Shown piece after piece: positions 39,801 to 48,986 of a stretch of DNA of 64,000 nucleotides. The number at the start of each line of letters is the position of its first letter. The stretch's first letter is position 1. The stretch is taken from NCBI GenBank assembly GCA_035048485.1, contig CM068584.1:68725878-68789877 (forward strand). Direction: 5' to 3'. Both the position numbers and the translations under genes were made by a program. The stretch comes from Pteria penguin (taxonomy: Eukaryota; Mollusca; Bivalvia; Pterioida; Pteriidae). The notes beneath the pieces were generated by a model. The model did not search any database. It saw nothing but the letters and a program-made list of their open reading frames with translations, and was not told the origin of the DNA.

Positions 39801-41854
39801 GTGCAGGGTTCGATTCCCAAGAACGCCTTACTATTTCCAGGTCCCTGTAGGCTACACTTATTGTTTTATATTTAATAATAATGTTGCACTACCTTTATTT
39901 TGAGTAAATTTTCTTTATTTTGCCGTTATACGTGGAAATAACGTCAAGACCGCAAGCGTCAACCGCAAATTTTGTATGTAGCATTTTGCTGACCTGCAAT
40001 CCCAAGAAGACTATATGCTTTTTCTGAGGTTCAACATGATGGATAGGGTTTTATAATCAACCGCGCATGTAAAACATGCTTGGAAAGGGCACCGCCGAAC
40101 GCTTTCTTTACCCTTAAAAGTTGAAATAACATCAAAACCGTGAGTTCAAATCCAAAATTTCTTATGTGGTCCTGTGCAGGGTTCGATTCCCAAGAACGCC
40201 TTACTATTTCCAGGTCCCTGTAAGCTACACTTATTGTTTTATATTTATTAATGATGTTGGACAACCTTTATTTTGAGTAAATTTTCTTTATTTTGCCGAT
40301 ATACGTGGAAATAACGTCAAGACCGCAAGCGTCAACCGCAAATTTTGTATGTAGCATTTTGCTGACCTGCAATCCCAAGAAGACTATATGCTTTTTCTGA
40401 GGTTCAACATGATGGATAGGGTTTTATAATCAACCGCGCATGTAAACATGCTTGGAAAGGGCACCGCCGAACGCTTTCTTTACCCTTAAAAGTTGAAATA
40501 ACATCAAAACCGTGAGTTCAAATCCAAAATTTCTTATGTGGTCCTGTGCAGGGTTCGATTCCCAAGAATGCCATACTATTTCCAGGTCCGTGTAAGCTAC
40601 ACTTATTGTTTTATATTTAATAATGATGTTGGACAACCTTTATTTTGAGTAAATTTTCTTTATTTTGCCGTTATACGTGGAAATAACGTCAAGACCGCAA
40701 GCGTCAACCGCAAATTTTGTATGTAGCATTTTGCTGACCTGCAATCCCAAGAAGACTATATGCTTTTTCTGAGGTTCAACATGATGGATAGGGTTTTATA
40801 ATCAACCGCGCATGTAAACATGCTTGGAAAGGGCACCGCCGAACGCTTTCTTTACCCTTAAAAGTTGAAATAACATCAAAACCGTGAGTTCAAATCCAAA
40901 ATTTCTTATGTGGTCCTGTGCAGGGTTCGATTCCCAAGAACGCCTTACTATTTCCAGGTCCCTGTAGGCTACACTTATTGTTTTATATTTATTAATGATG
41001 TTGGACAACCTTTATTTTGAGTAAATTTTCTTTATTTTGCCGTTATACGTGGAAATAACGTCAAGACCGCAAGCGTCAACCGCAAATTTTGTATGTAGCA
41101 TTTTGCTGACCTGCAATCCCAAGAAGACTATATGCTTTTTCTGAGGTTCAACATGATGGATAGGGTTTTATAATCAACCGCGCATGTAAAACATGCTTGG
41201 AAAGGGCACCGCCGAACGCTTTCTTTACCCTTAAAAGTTGAAATAACATCAAAACCGTGAGTTCAAATCCAAAATTTCTTATGTGGTCCTGTGCAGGGTT
41301 CGATTCCCAAGATCGCCATACTATTTCCAGGTCCCTGTAAGCTACACTTATTGTTTTATATTTAATAATGATGTTGGACGACCTTTATTTTGAGTAAATT
41401 TTCTTTATTTTGCCGTTATACGTGGAAATAACGTCAAGACCGCAAGCGTCGACCGCAAATTTTGTATGTAGCATTTTGCTGACCTGCAATCCCAATAAGA
41501 CTATATGTTTTTTCTGAGGTTCAACATGATGGATAGGGTTTTATAATCAACCGCGCATGTAAAACATGCTTGGAAAGGGCACCGCCGAACGCTTTCTTTA
41601 CCTTTAAAAGTTAAAATAACATCAAAACCGTGAGTTCAAACCGGAAATTTCTTCTGTGGTCCTGTGTAGGGTTCGATTCCCAAGAACACCATACCATTTT
41701 CAGGTCCGTGTAAGCTACACTTATTGTTTTATATTTAATAATGATGTTGGACAACCTTTATTTTGAGTAAATTTTCTTTATTTTGCCGTTATACGTGGAA
41801 ATAACGTCAAGACCGCACGAGTAGTAATAATATGCAGGGTTGAAAACAGTAGAG

Positions 41855-42530
41855 CCATTGTTGTCCTCTAGAAGGCTCACAGACACGTAAAGCTCCACCT
41901 CCTCTCTCATGTAAAGCACATACCTTATTTCTCTATATACTTCTACCAAATATGCTAATGAGTCAACTGGTGTATATAACTTAGTATTAGAAGGCTCAAA
42001 TCACAACTCCACCTCTTGATTTTCTATATTTCATACCAAATATGCTAATGAACTAGCTGCTGTATAAAGCTTCGTATTAGAAGGCTCAAATCACAACTCC
42101 ACCTCTTGATTTTCTGTATTTCATACCAAATATGCTAATGAACTAGCTGCTGTATAAAGCTTCGTATTAGAAGGCTCAAATCACAACTCCACCTCTTGAT
42201 TTTCTGTATTTCATACCAAATATGCTAATGAACTAGCTGCTGTATAAAGCTTCGTATTAGAAGGCTCAAAACAGAACAACACCTCTTGATTTTCTATATT
42301 TCATGTCAAATATGCAAATGAGTTATCAGGTGTATATCATTTAGTATTAGAAGGTTCAAAACACAACACCACCTCTTGATTTTCTATATTTCATACCAAA
42401 TATGCTAATGAGCTAGCTGCCGTATAAAGCTTAGTATTAGAAGGTACAAATCACAGTTCCACCTCTTGATTTTCTATATTTCATACCAAATATGCTATTA
42501 AGTTAGCGGTTGTATATTTCTCTATATCCA
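41855..42530 (+). repeat. 90-bp minisatellite, about 7 copies
   Basis: ACCTCTTGAT recurs at 42,011, 42,101, 42,191, 42,281, 42,371 and 42,461, exactly 90 bases apart. The unit also holds TACCAAATATGCTAATGA and GTATTAGAAGG. The middle three copies are almost identical. It directly borders the satellite edge. Confidence 0.97.
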
Positions 42531-43783
42531 CAAACATATAAATAAAACTAACTCAATACAATCCAATTTTTTCTTCACAAAACAACAATGGTAAAACAAA
42601 TCAATTTTAATCACAGATGCATATTTATATACATGATTTTGACAATACTTTTGTTGCATTATTAAAGAGTATTTCAGCAATGTCCACATAATTCAACAAT
42701 ATATAATTCAACTCTCATAGCATTCTGATATTAGTGATAGATAAACATCATTCATAAAAAAATATTACAAGCATTCCAATGCAAAAAAAAAAAAAAAAAC
42801 AAAACAAAACAAACAAAAAAAAAAAAAAAACCACACATATGTTTATATGATCTTAAAAGTAGGAAATTATATAAAACTTGTGCTGTATACAGAAGTTATC
42901 CATTGTATGACAGACATATACATATATTGAATGAGATACATGTTGTAACAGACGAATTTGACACAGTTGAACTAAAATTTACAGTTCAATTCAGTCCATG
43001 AATTAAATACAGTTTTAACCAACACAGCATAATTTACTAAATTGGAATTTAAAAAAAGAAAGCAAATTTTGTTTTCAAACAAACAATGGAATGTTGTTGC
43101 AAATTAATCATAACCTAACAAGTAGAAAAGAAATGAAAATAAACAGCAAATTTAACATTATGCAAATTTGTATAGAAATATTATTGACACAAGTTTCTAC
43201 CATTCAATTGAACTAAATGTTTATTAGATTTTAAATTTTGATATAAGCTTAAAATTTTTACACTACAAACTACAAAGATAGACTGGTGCTGTTCATATAT
43301 ATATACTTCATAATTAAAAATAATTGAGTATTGTTAGTGACTAAACATTTTTGACAAAGATTGATTGTAAGCATTTTCTGACATAAGGAGTTTATCACAC
43401 TTGATCTCACTTCTGATTTTTTACTGAAGTTTGTGAATGGATGTTTTGTGTTTATATACAAAGAAATTGTCATGTTATTTTTACTTCGATTTATGTATTT
43501 CAGATCAATATCCCATTATTGTACTAGTATATTATATATCTTTGGTAAAACTAACTTGCTTTCCTAAATTTTTTAATATCAAGTTAAAATATATAGTAAA
43601 GCATTCATTACAATAAGAATCACACACAGGGATAAGAATATCTTGATAAGACAGCAAATTAAATACACACTCAAACTCAAATATTTCACTTCATAAACAA
43701 TGTGCTTTTAAAAGACAAAAATTCAGGAAAATGTATACTGGTAAAGCATGATAGCTTAAGCTGTTAAAAAAAGCGAATACAAA
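42531..43783. other. AT-rich stretch without recognisable gene
   Basis: It contains A-rich tracts at 42,782-42,830. The 67-codon minus frame at 43,270-43,473 has no acceptor with a pyrimidine tract and no domain. It may be 3' untranslated or downstream sequence of the gene ending at 43,784. Confidence 0.55.
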
Positions 43784-44040
43784 CTAGAAAAAAAAAGTAA
43801 AAATCACATCATTTCTTAAACAATTCTGATCATCAATTCCATATCTTATGGGTCTCTGCCTCAACCTCTTAGACCTTCTTACAATTACGGAAGGTGGGGT
43901 ATTGATATTTTTGTTATTTATTCTTTTAAAGTATGTATTTGCTCTGCTTATTAAATCAATAAGCTCTAGCATACATAGTCTTATGTTTCTAATAACATTT
44001 CCCACTGTTGTTAGTATACCTATAATCAGTGTGATGACAC
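43784..44040 (-). CDS. E4d: alternative transmembrane/tail exon 4
   Basis: The acceptor is TTATTTCTGTCTTTAACAG. The exon has 257 bases, is entered in phase 1 and stops at TAG. It begins VITLIIGILTTVGNVI and has the longest tail, including VRRSKRLRQRP, which is strongly basic. Distance from E3 is about 1.2 kb. Confidence 0.55.
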
Positions 44041-46127
44041 CTGTTAAAGACAGAAATAATATAAGAAAATCAGTAAAAGTGATTGAAGCTCTTCAAGTCA
44101 CAACAAAATACTAGAGGGAAATAATTTTAATTATATATAGGAATTTAGAAAACTAATATAATCATTCAAACCAATCAAATTTAAATTGAGATAAAAGGTG
44201 AAGAAGATAAAAGTACTTCATGATATTTCAAGTTGAAGTAAATAAGTGACCTTGACCTTTTAGAATGATTAAAAAAATAAGGAGATATAAGTACTTTATG
44301 GTATTTTAACTTCTAGTTAATAAGTAACCTTGAGATATTGAAAATACATGATGTTGAATGGTCATTGTATAAAGGTTCTAGACCTATATTATTTTTGATA
44401 AGTACATGTACATGTATAATCAAATTCTGATCAAAGTTGTGAGAGATCTGTACTCAGAAAGTTGAAAAGAGGAATGGACAGATGTGCAGATGCAAGTGCA
44501 GACACAACAACAACTATGTGCTCTACAGATGTAATTCACCAAGCATAGAAACATTTTTACAATTCATGATCTGAAATATTATCTATAATATCATGCATTG
44601 CATCAAATCGAAATCTCATTTGTTGCACTCTATGAGGTAGTCGAGACTGGTTTACTGCTTGTCTTTTCCTTTTTACACAAGCAATGAAGAATGCAATTGT
44701 TATTACACATGAACTCAATACTGTGAGTGATGTGACGATTATGGATAAAGCTGAAAGCATAAATAAATATTACATGCTGTACAAAGTAAGCTGCGTTATA
44801 TTTCAAGCTGTTTAGAAGCTGGGTAAATGCATTTCATAATGCAATGCATCTATAATGGAAAGCTATGCATTTGGATTATATTTTGTCCTTTTTTTGTGAT
44901 ATGATATTTAATGCATACTGTTATAGTTGTCCCTGGTGATAATGTTGATATGATGACAACAATAACTGAAATATTGAAATAAAATTATTATAGTGCAAAT
45001 TCATCATAAATTGGTTCATTGGGTCTTACATATCCCTCTGTGTCCGTCAATGATAGAGTTCAACCAGTAAATGTACATGCACTACTTTCATATCTACATA
45101 TTCTTTTATTCAGATGTCTATATAATATAAATATCACTGATATTATGCATACAGTTATTACTAAAAATAGAACAAAAAAGACAATTACATAGATTGATAA
45201 TGAATGATATTTACTTATGAATGATATTTACTTATCAACACTGTCAATCCACCATCTTCTATGCCACTATCATCACTTGATGCTGCAACTGTTGACTCTA
45301 TTGCAGATAATGATAACCCAATGTACATTTCACATTATTAAAAAATATTTCGAAAAGTTTCTTACTGATGCAATATGTTGTAGTTTGCTGTTGGCAGTGT
45401 TGTCAGTAATTGGATTTTCAACCATTGTAGTAGTTTTAGTTGGAGATTTAGTGTTAGACGCTGTTGATGGTACTTCTAGAACTTGGTTTGATGTAGAATG
45501 TACAGTGGTAGTTTCTATTATATCCGTAGCAGAGGGCGCTTTCACAACCTAGTTTAAAGCATAATTATATATTTTTCATATAATGCAAAGAAATATGTTT
45601 GTAATAATAAATTATATAGCATATGTTACTCAGTAAGGTTTTAATATAAATTAATACTTTTGTTTTGTTTTCTTTATTTGTTGAGAAGATATTGTTTGTT
45701 TGTTTGGAAGGGGGGGGGGAGGGGGTGTTTTACATTTCCAATATATATTTTTATTTGACTTTCCAATTACTTTTACAGTTTAAATTATTAAGTTTCACGC
45801 AAATTATTGGTAAATACAGTAATTCTAATTAGACAATTATATTAATTTTTAAAAAAATCACTTACACAAACTTTTCCAGGCCAATGGATTGTAATAGCAA
45901 TTCTTGACTCTGTTAATATGAAGTTACAATTCTGTACTCCCATGCCATCTTCATTCAAAATTTTGACTACACTAACCAAACATTTTCTCAAATCAATTAT
46001 TGCGCCCTTGGATGGAAAGAATCTATCAAAGGTTATAATTCCATGATCAGATGGACATCCTGTATATATTCCTGGTCCTTGCCACTTGCAAATACCCATT
46101 CCACAAACATGAGCAAGAGAATTGATT
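43784..46127 (-). CDS. Type I membrane-protein gene with four alternative terminal exons (model)
   Basis: Exons deduced by eye: E1 46,127-45,866, E2 45,548-45,366, E3 45,295-45,232, then one of four terminal exons at 45,160-45,060, 44,965-44,850, 44,750-44,557 or 44,040-43,784. Donors are GTAAGT (E1), GTAAGA (E2) and GTAAAT (E3). Phases agree throughout: E1 to E2 phase 0, E2 to E3 phase 0, E3 to every terminal exon phase 1. E1 encodes a six-cysteine ectodomain (GICKWQGPG, TGCPSDHG). E2 is rich in Ser/Thr (ETTTVHSTSN, PTKTTTMVEN), like a mucin-type stalk. Each terminal exon gives a hydrophobic span, then a different tail and a stop. I do not recognise the ectodomain family. The E1 acceptor lacks a pyrimidine tract, so its 5' border is the weakest part. 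A receptor or adhesion role is inference. Confidence 0.55.
44041..44556. other. Intervening sequence between terminal exons
   Basis: AT-rich, with two similar stretches (AAGTACTTCATGATATTTCAAGTTGAAGTAAATAAGTGACCTTGA and AAGTACTTTATGGTATTTTAACTTCTAGTTAATAAGTAACCTTGA) near 44,212-44,256 and 44,289-44,332. No further phase-1 transmembrane exon is seen. Confidence 0.5.
44557..44750 (-). CDS. E4c: alternative transmembrane/tail exon 3
   Basis: The acceptor is TTTATTTATGCTTTCAG. The exon has 194 bases, is entered in phase 1 and stops at TAA. The span SIIVTSLTVLSSCVITIAFF is followed by CVKRKRQ and a tail of about 35 residues ending DNISDHEL. Confidence 0.6.
44850..44965 (-). CDS. E4b: alternative transmembrane/tail exon 2
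   Basis: The acceptor is TTTATTTCAATATTTCAG. The exon has 116 bases, is entered in phase 1 and stops at TAG. It encodes IVVIISTLSPGTTITVCI then KYHITKKGQN and a short tail. The hydrophobic span is broken by SPG, so it is the weakest of the four. Confidence 0.45.
45060..45160 (-). CDS. E4a: alternative transmembrane/tail exon 1
   Basis: The acceptor is TGTTCTATTTTTAG. The exon has 101 bases, is entered in phase 1 and stops at TGA. The hydrophobic span ITVCIISVIFILY is followed by a basic stop-transfer RHLNKRICR and a short tail. Confidence 0.6.
45232..45295 (-). CDS. E3: short juxtamembrane exon
   Basis: It has 64 bases, phase 0 in and phase 1 out, encoding SSDDSGIEDGGLTVLI. It ends TTGATAA before GTAAATATC. 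The donor sequence is duplicated 17 bases downstream (ATAAGTAAATATCATTC twice), which could give donor choice or a stop (KYHS then TAA) if unspliced. Confidence 0.55.
45366..45548 (-). CDS. E2: Ser/Thr-rich stalk exon
   Basis: It has 183 bases (61 codons), phase 0 at both ends. It follows AAACTAG at the acceptor and ends GCATCA before GTAAGA. The content is Thr/Ser/Asn/Pro-rich with no cysteine, as in glycosylated stalks. Confidence 0.65.
45866..46127 (-). CDS. E1: six-cysteine ectodomain exon
   Basis: There are about 87 codons in an open frame, with cysteines in HVC, GIC, TGC, RKC, QNC and KVC contexts. It ends with PGKVC directly before GTAAGTG, a near-perfect donor. The frame stays open upstream to about 46,153. 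The chosen start follows TTCAAG at 46,128, the only AG giving a usable phase. A start at the methionine at 46,099 is an alternative. Confidence 0.6.
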
Positions 46128-46724
46128 CTTGAACCCGATTTATTTATTTTTTAATTTACATATATAAAAAGATCTACTATTGACCTTACTTATCATGTGA
46201 TTTGGTTTCCCGCCGAGAACGATTTTTCATTAGCAAAAGAAATTACTAACATCAATTTCATCATAAACATATAATATAGTGGTTTAAATTGTTTTATACT
46301 GAGTATCGGTATTAAATCTAAATTCCAATTCATTGTAGAGAAATGAAATTACATTGAATGAAAGCGTCAGATCTCCTAAGTAAATCATATACTTATCAAC
46401 CAAAACATCCCTCCTCTCTGAATTAATCTGCTGATATAAGTTTTCAAATCACCATGCCTTTTTAAAGTCAGTAAATAAAGTAGAGCTGGGAAAGGGGGGG
46501 GGGGGGGGGGTTCCCATGTTGATTTTAAATGGAATATACAGACATTAGTAAATATTGAATTTAGTCATTTACAGAAAGGTTCTTTTCTTCAACATGCTAG
46601 GTATGAAAATCTACTCAATCAGAAGAAACTACCAACACTAACCCTTTGTGATACTTATGTTTGACCAAAACATGAGTCTTAGCAATGAGCAAGAATAATG
46701 AATCTGTTGATAGACTGTTGGTGG

Positions 46725-46733
46725 TATAAATAG
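46725..46733 (+). promoter_or_regulatory. TATA box
   Basis: TATAAATAG lies 32 bases before the ATG at 46,766, so a start of transcription around 46,755-46,765 and a very short leader would be expected. It supports the plus-strand four-exon gene. Confidence 0.55.
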
Positions 46734-46765
46734 CCAGAATTATAGTCAACCTGTACATATACATC

Positions 46766-47700
46766 ATGGAATCGTCACCAGTAATTTTCTTTCGTAACAA
46801 GGAAACCACATCCTTAAAAAACGAGAAAATTCTCACGGCAGAGGGGACATATAAAACTATCTCTGGAAATATAGCATCATATGCATATTCTGCAACCATT
46901 ACTTTTTTTCAAGGAGGAGCATGGGTGCATCTGCACGGTGAGTGTATTTTGATTTTTAATTCTCACTTTTATTTATTTAGTTAACCTTTTCATTGACTTG
47001 GAGTTGAATAGTCATGTCACAGCAGCTGCTTTCGTATTTTATATCATAACCTTTATCTTTCCAGATAATAGGCAGGGGAAACAGGTTAGTTTTATGAAAG
47101 AGGGAATAGATGCCCTTTTCAGATCTATGAGTGCTATAGATAACGCAATCAAGGCGGTTGAAAACAAAGGACAGGGATAAAGACCTCCACCTCCACCACT
47201 ACAGCTTACAACTGGGCGACCAGCTGTAAGTTTGAACCTTAAACTACATAGTTTCATTTATAATTTATATATTGAAAACTGGGTAAAACCTTTAATCAAC
47301 CAACCATTCATGATAGCAGTAGACATGTTATAGTGGTTAAGCACTTAGGTTCAATGTAGAGCACTTGGGTTCGAATTACAGATTGTGCAACAATGTTTAA
47401 GAAGTTGGAAAGCTTCTGCTTCCATGTTGTTATATAATTGAAACCAAATAACCAACCATTAATATATGAATAATAATAATAAATATTTTTAACAGAAAAA
47501 AAGAAAGAGTTCTACAATAGCTGATATTGGGAATGATTTGGATGATACATTACGTAATGTAAGTTTAATTTTTCTTTCTGATTTTACAACTCTACACATT
47601 TACTCATTTCTCTTTCTCGTTTCTTTTTTCTTTTTAAAGTACCTCTCTTCTTTTTCTTTATTAGTTGAGAGTTAACATCGCGGACAATTCAAGAAGATGA
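46766..47700 (+). CDS. Four-exon gene, PC4-like, with one in-frame stop (model)
   Basis: Exons 46,766-46,937, 47,065-47,225, 47,496-47,558 and 47,665-47,700 total 144 codons. Introns of 127, 270 and 106 bases have donors GTGAGT, GTAAGT and GTAAGT and acceptors CTTTCCAG, TTTTTAACAG and CTTTATTAG, and all phases agree (1, 0, 0). The one defect is a TAA at 47,178-47,180 (codon 96). If the stop is genuine, the protein has 95 residues and the last exons are untranslated. Exon 1 to 2 contains GGAWVHLHDNRQGKQVSF then EGIDALFRSMSAIDNAIK. That spacing resembles the C-terminal single-strand DNA-binding fold of the PC4/p15 coactivator family. After the stop come a proline run, KKRKS (nuclear-signal-like) and an acidic end. 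The PC4 assignment is tentative. Confidence 0.55.
47275..47460 (+). mobile_element. Remnants of a tRNA-derived SINE inside intron 2
   Basis: GTGGTTAAGCAC (box A-like) and GGTTCGAATTAC (box B-like) lie at about 47,333-47,383. They are followed by GCTTCCATGTTGTTATATAATTGAAA, matching the body of the SINE at 59,891-60,054 (GCTTCCATGTCGCGATATAACTGAAA). A separate tail, GTAAAACCTTTAATCAACCAACC, lies just before it at 47,283-47,305. Both are degenerate. Confidence 0.65.
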
Positions 47701-47813
47701 AGAACAGAAATTTTGAGTGATGACTCAAACTAAAGTCAAAAAGACAATTCTCGTGGCATTATACTTAATCTATTATTGTAATCACTCATAACATACATTT
47801 TTCCTCGCTGACA

Positions 47814-48308
47814 ATGGCAACTTCTCTTGTTTTCACTTTCGATAATAATTCAGAGCAGATGATACATTCTTTTTTTATTGAGAATTCGCCCGTTCTGCAA
47901 ATGTTTTTGAAAAGAAATGCTTTCAAAGTACATGTCTCGCATATAACCAACCTTACTACGTGTCAAATAATTATAAAGAAACTAAATAAGCGCAAAAAAT
48001 TACCAGCTGAGGTGAGTGTACTTATTGATTTCATTCGCCTCATCGATTATTTATGCATAAACACAAAATGTTTTTTTCATTTAATTCCATGGCGAATAAT
48101 CTTTAACAATGTGTTGATGTATAAAGCCGTTATCTACGCCTTTCGCATATTCAATTTGAAATCACTTTACGAGTATACGCTTCAACGTTTAACATATTCA
48201 GTTGTTTATCACCATTCATATTACAAATTTAAAAAGTATACTTGTAAAATACGAAGGGATTGTTTTAGATTTAACGTAGTTGTCGGTGAAGACTTACAAC
48301 CACCATAG
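47814..48308 (+). CDS. Intact 164-codon ORF, weakly BTB-like
   Basis: ATG in GACAATGG context; uninterrupted to TAG. An AATAAA signal follows 36 bases later. The protein has no signal peptide or clear membrane span. The order SPVLQMFL ... FKVHVSHITNL ... IIIKKLNK ... EVSVLIDFIRLIDYLCI resembles the core of BTB/POZ domains (rSPvf..MF ... i.l.di ... iL.ylY ... LL..A..L). The helical, basic C-terminus (KFKKYTCKIRRDCFRF) is distinct. This similarity is by eye only. A degenerate copy of its 3' half lies at 48,596-48,800. It starts 113 bases after the four-exon gene ends, on the same strand. Confidence 0.5.
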   Translation: MATSLVFTFDNNSEQMIHSFFIENSPVLQMFLKRNAFKVHVSHITNLTTCQIIIKKLNKRKKLPAEVSVLIDFIRLIDYLCINTKCFFHLIPWRIIFNNVLMYKAVIYAFRIFNLKSLYEYTLQRLTYSVVYHHSYYKFKKYTCKIRRDCFRFNVVVGEDLQPP

Positions 48309-48343
48309 AGACGTGCTTTAAAAGGGTGTTTCTTTGTCATGGA

Positions 48344-48349
48344 AATAAA
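48344..48349 (+). terminator. Polyadenylation signal
   Basis: AATAAA, 36 bases after the stop of the 164-codon ORF, followed by an A-rich stretch and then GT/G-rich sequence. Confidence 0.5.
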
Positions 48350-48595
48350 CAAAAAATGTAAGAGGAAACTTTTTTCAAATTATAAGGGGGGGGGGTATAT
48401 AAAATGCAACAGACAAAATTTAATAAATATTAAATTACACAGATAAGAAATGAACAGCTGTGAAAAATGTATCAACTCCTTTTATATTGTGTAGCACAAA
48501 AAATTTTTTACAACATTCTGTGGTGAAGGATCTTTAACACTATATTTTCATGAATGTAATTTTAAATGTTACTATGATTATACTCTCATTATCTA

Positions 48596-48800
48596 ACATA
48601 ACTCTCTGTTTATCACAATTCATGTTACAATTAAAACAAATCAAGAATAGCTATATACGATAAGAATTCAATTTTTAGATTTGATTTTTGTTGACATTTT
48701 TATTACATCTTCATTGAAAATATACATTAAACCGAAGTTCCTTTGCCCTGGAAACACAACAAAATGAATGAAGAAAAGAAAAAAAAAATGGGGGGGGGGG
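48596..48800 (+). pseudogene. Degenerate tandem copy of the 3' half of the 164-codon ORF
   Basis: CTGTTTATCACAATTCATGTTACAA and TTTTTAGATTTGATTTTTGTTGAC correspond to GTTGTTTATCACCATTCATATTACAA and TTTTAGATTTAACGTAGTTGTCGG in the intact ORF. GTTCCTTTGCCCTGGAAACACAACAAAATG corresponds to its 3' flank GTTTCTTTGTCATGGAAATAAACAAAAAATG, and a G-run follows in both. Spacing between copies is about 415 bases. The frame is lost. Confidence 0.6.
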
Positions 48801-48986
48801 TTATTTCAGAATATTGTGATTCATCATTACTTGTCTCTTTATACATTTTTAATGATTATATAAATAAATATGCGATATATTTTATTATGTTTTCATGGTC
48901 AATATGCCTGGACATATTCTTATTTGTTATTTTACTACACATTTATTGTCATGAGAATTAAAATTAGATTTAGACAAGTCAATCTC

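Larger units (their letters stand above)
14260..41818 (+). repeat. 372-373-bp satellite array, about 74 monomers
   Basis: The marker TAGCATTTTGCTGA recurs at 14,260, 14,633, 15,005, 15,377, 15,750, 16,123 and so on, all in the same orientation. Each monomer contains GCATGTAAAACATGC (inverted repeat), GAGTTCAAATCC, GGTTCGATTCCC, TTGTTTTATATTTAATAATG and ATACGTGGAAATAACGTC. Monomers differ by a few per cent and fall into recurrent variants. Minus-strand frames of 60-115 codons per monomer are interrupted differently in different copies and are not supported as genes. Long tandem satellites of this size are typical of heterochromatin or pericentromeres; the actual location is not shown here. The right edge is sharp at CAAGACCGCA (41,818), and the left edge lies in the gap. 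Confidence 0.99.

Noticed and set aside
14260..41818. Conserved 60-115-codon minus frames in satellite monomers
   Set aside because: Start and stop positions vary between monomers, and the open parts follow the monomer rather than selection; no domain.
14260..41818. CRISPR array
   Set aside because: Repeats are 372 bp with no spacer pattern, in clearly eukaryotic DNA.
14260..41818. tRNA gene cluster
   Set aside because: Only the B-box-like motif is present; there is no cloverleaf or properly spaced A box.
43270..43473. Fifth alternative terminal exon
   Set aside because: No pyrimidine tract and AG before it, and no hydrophobic span.
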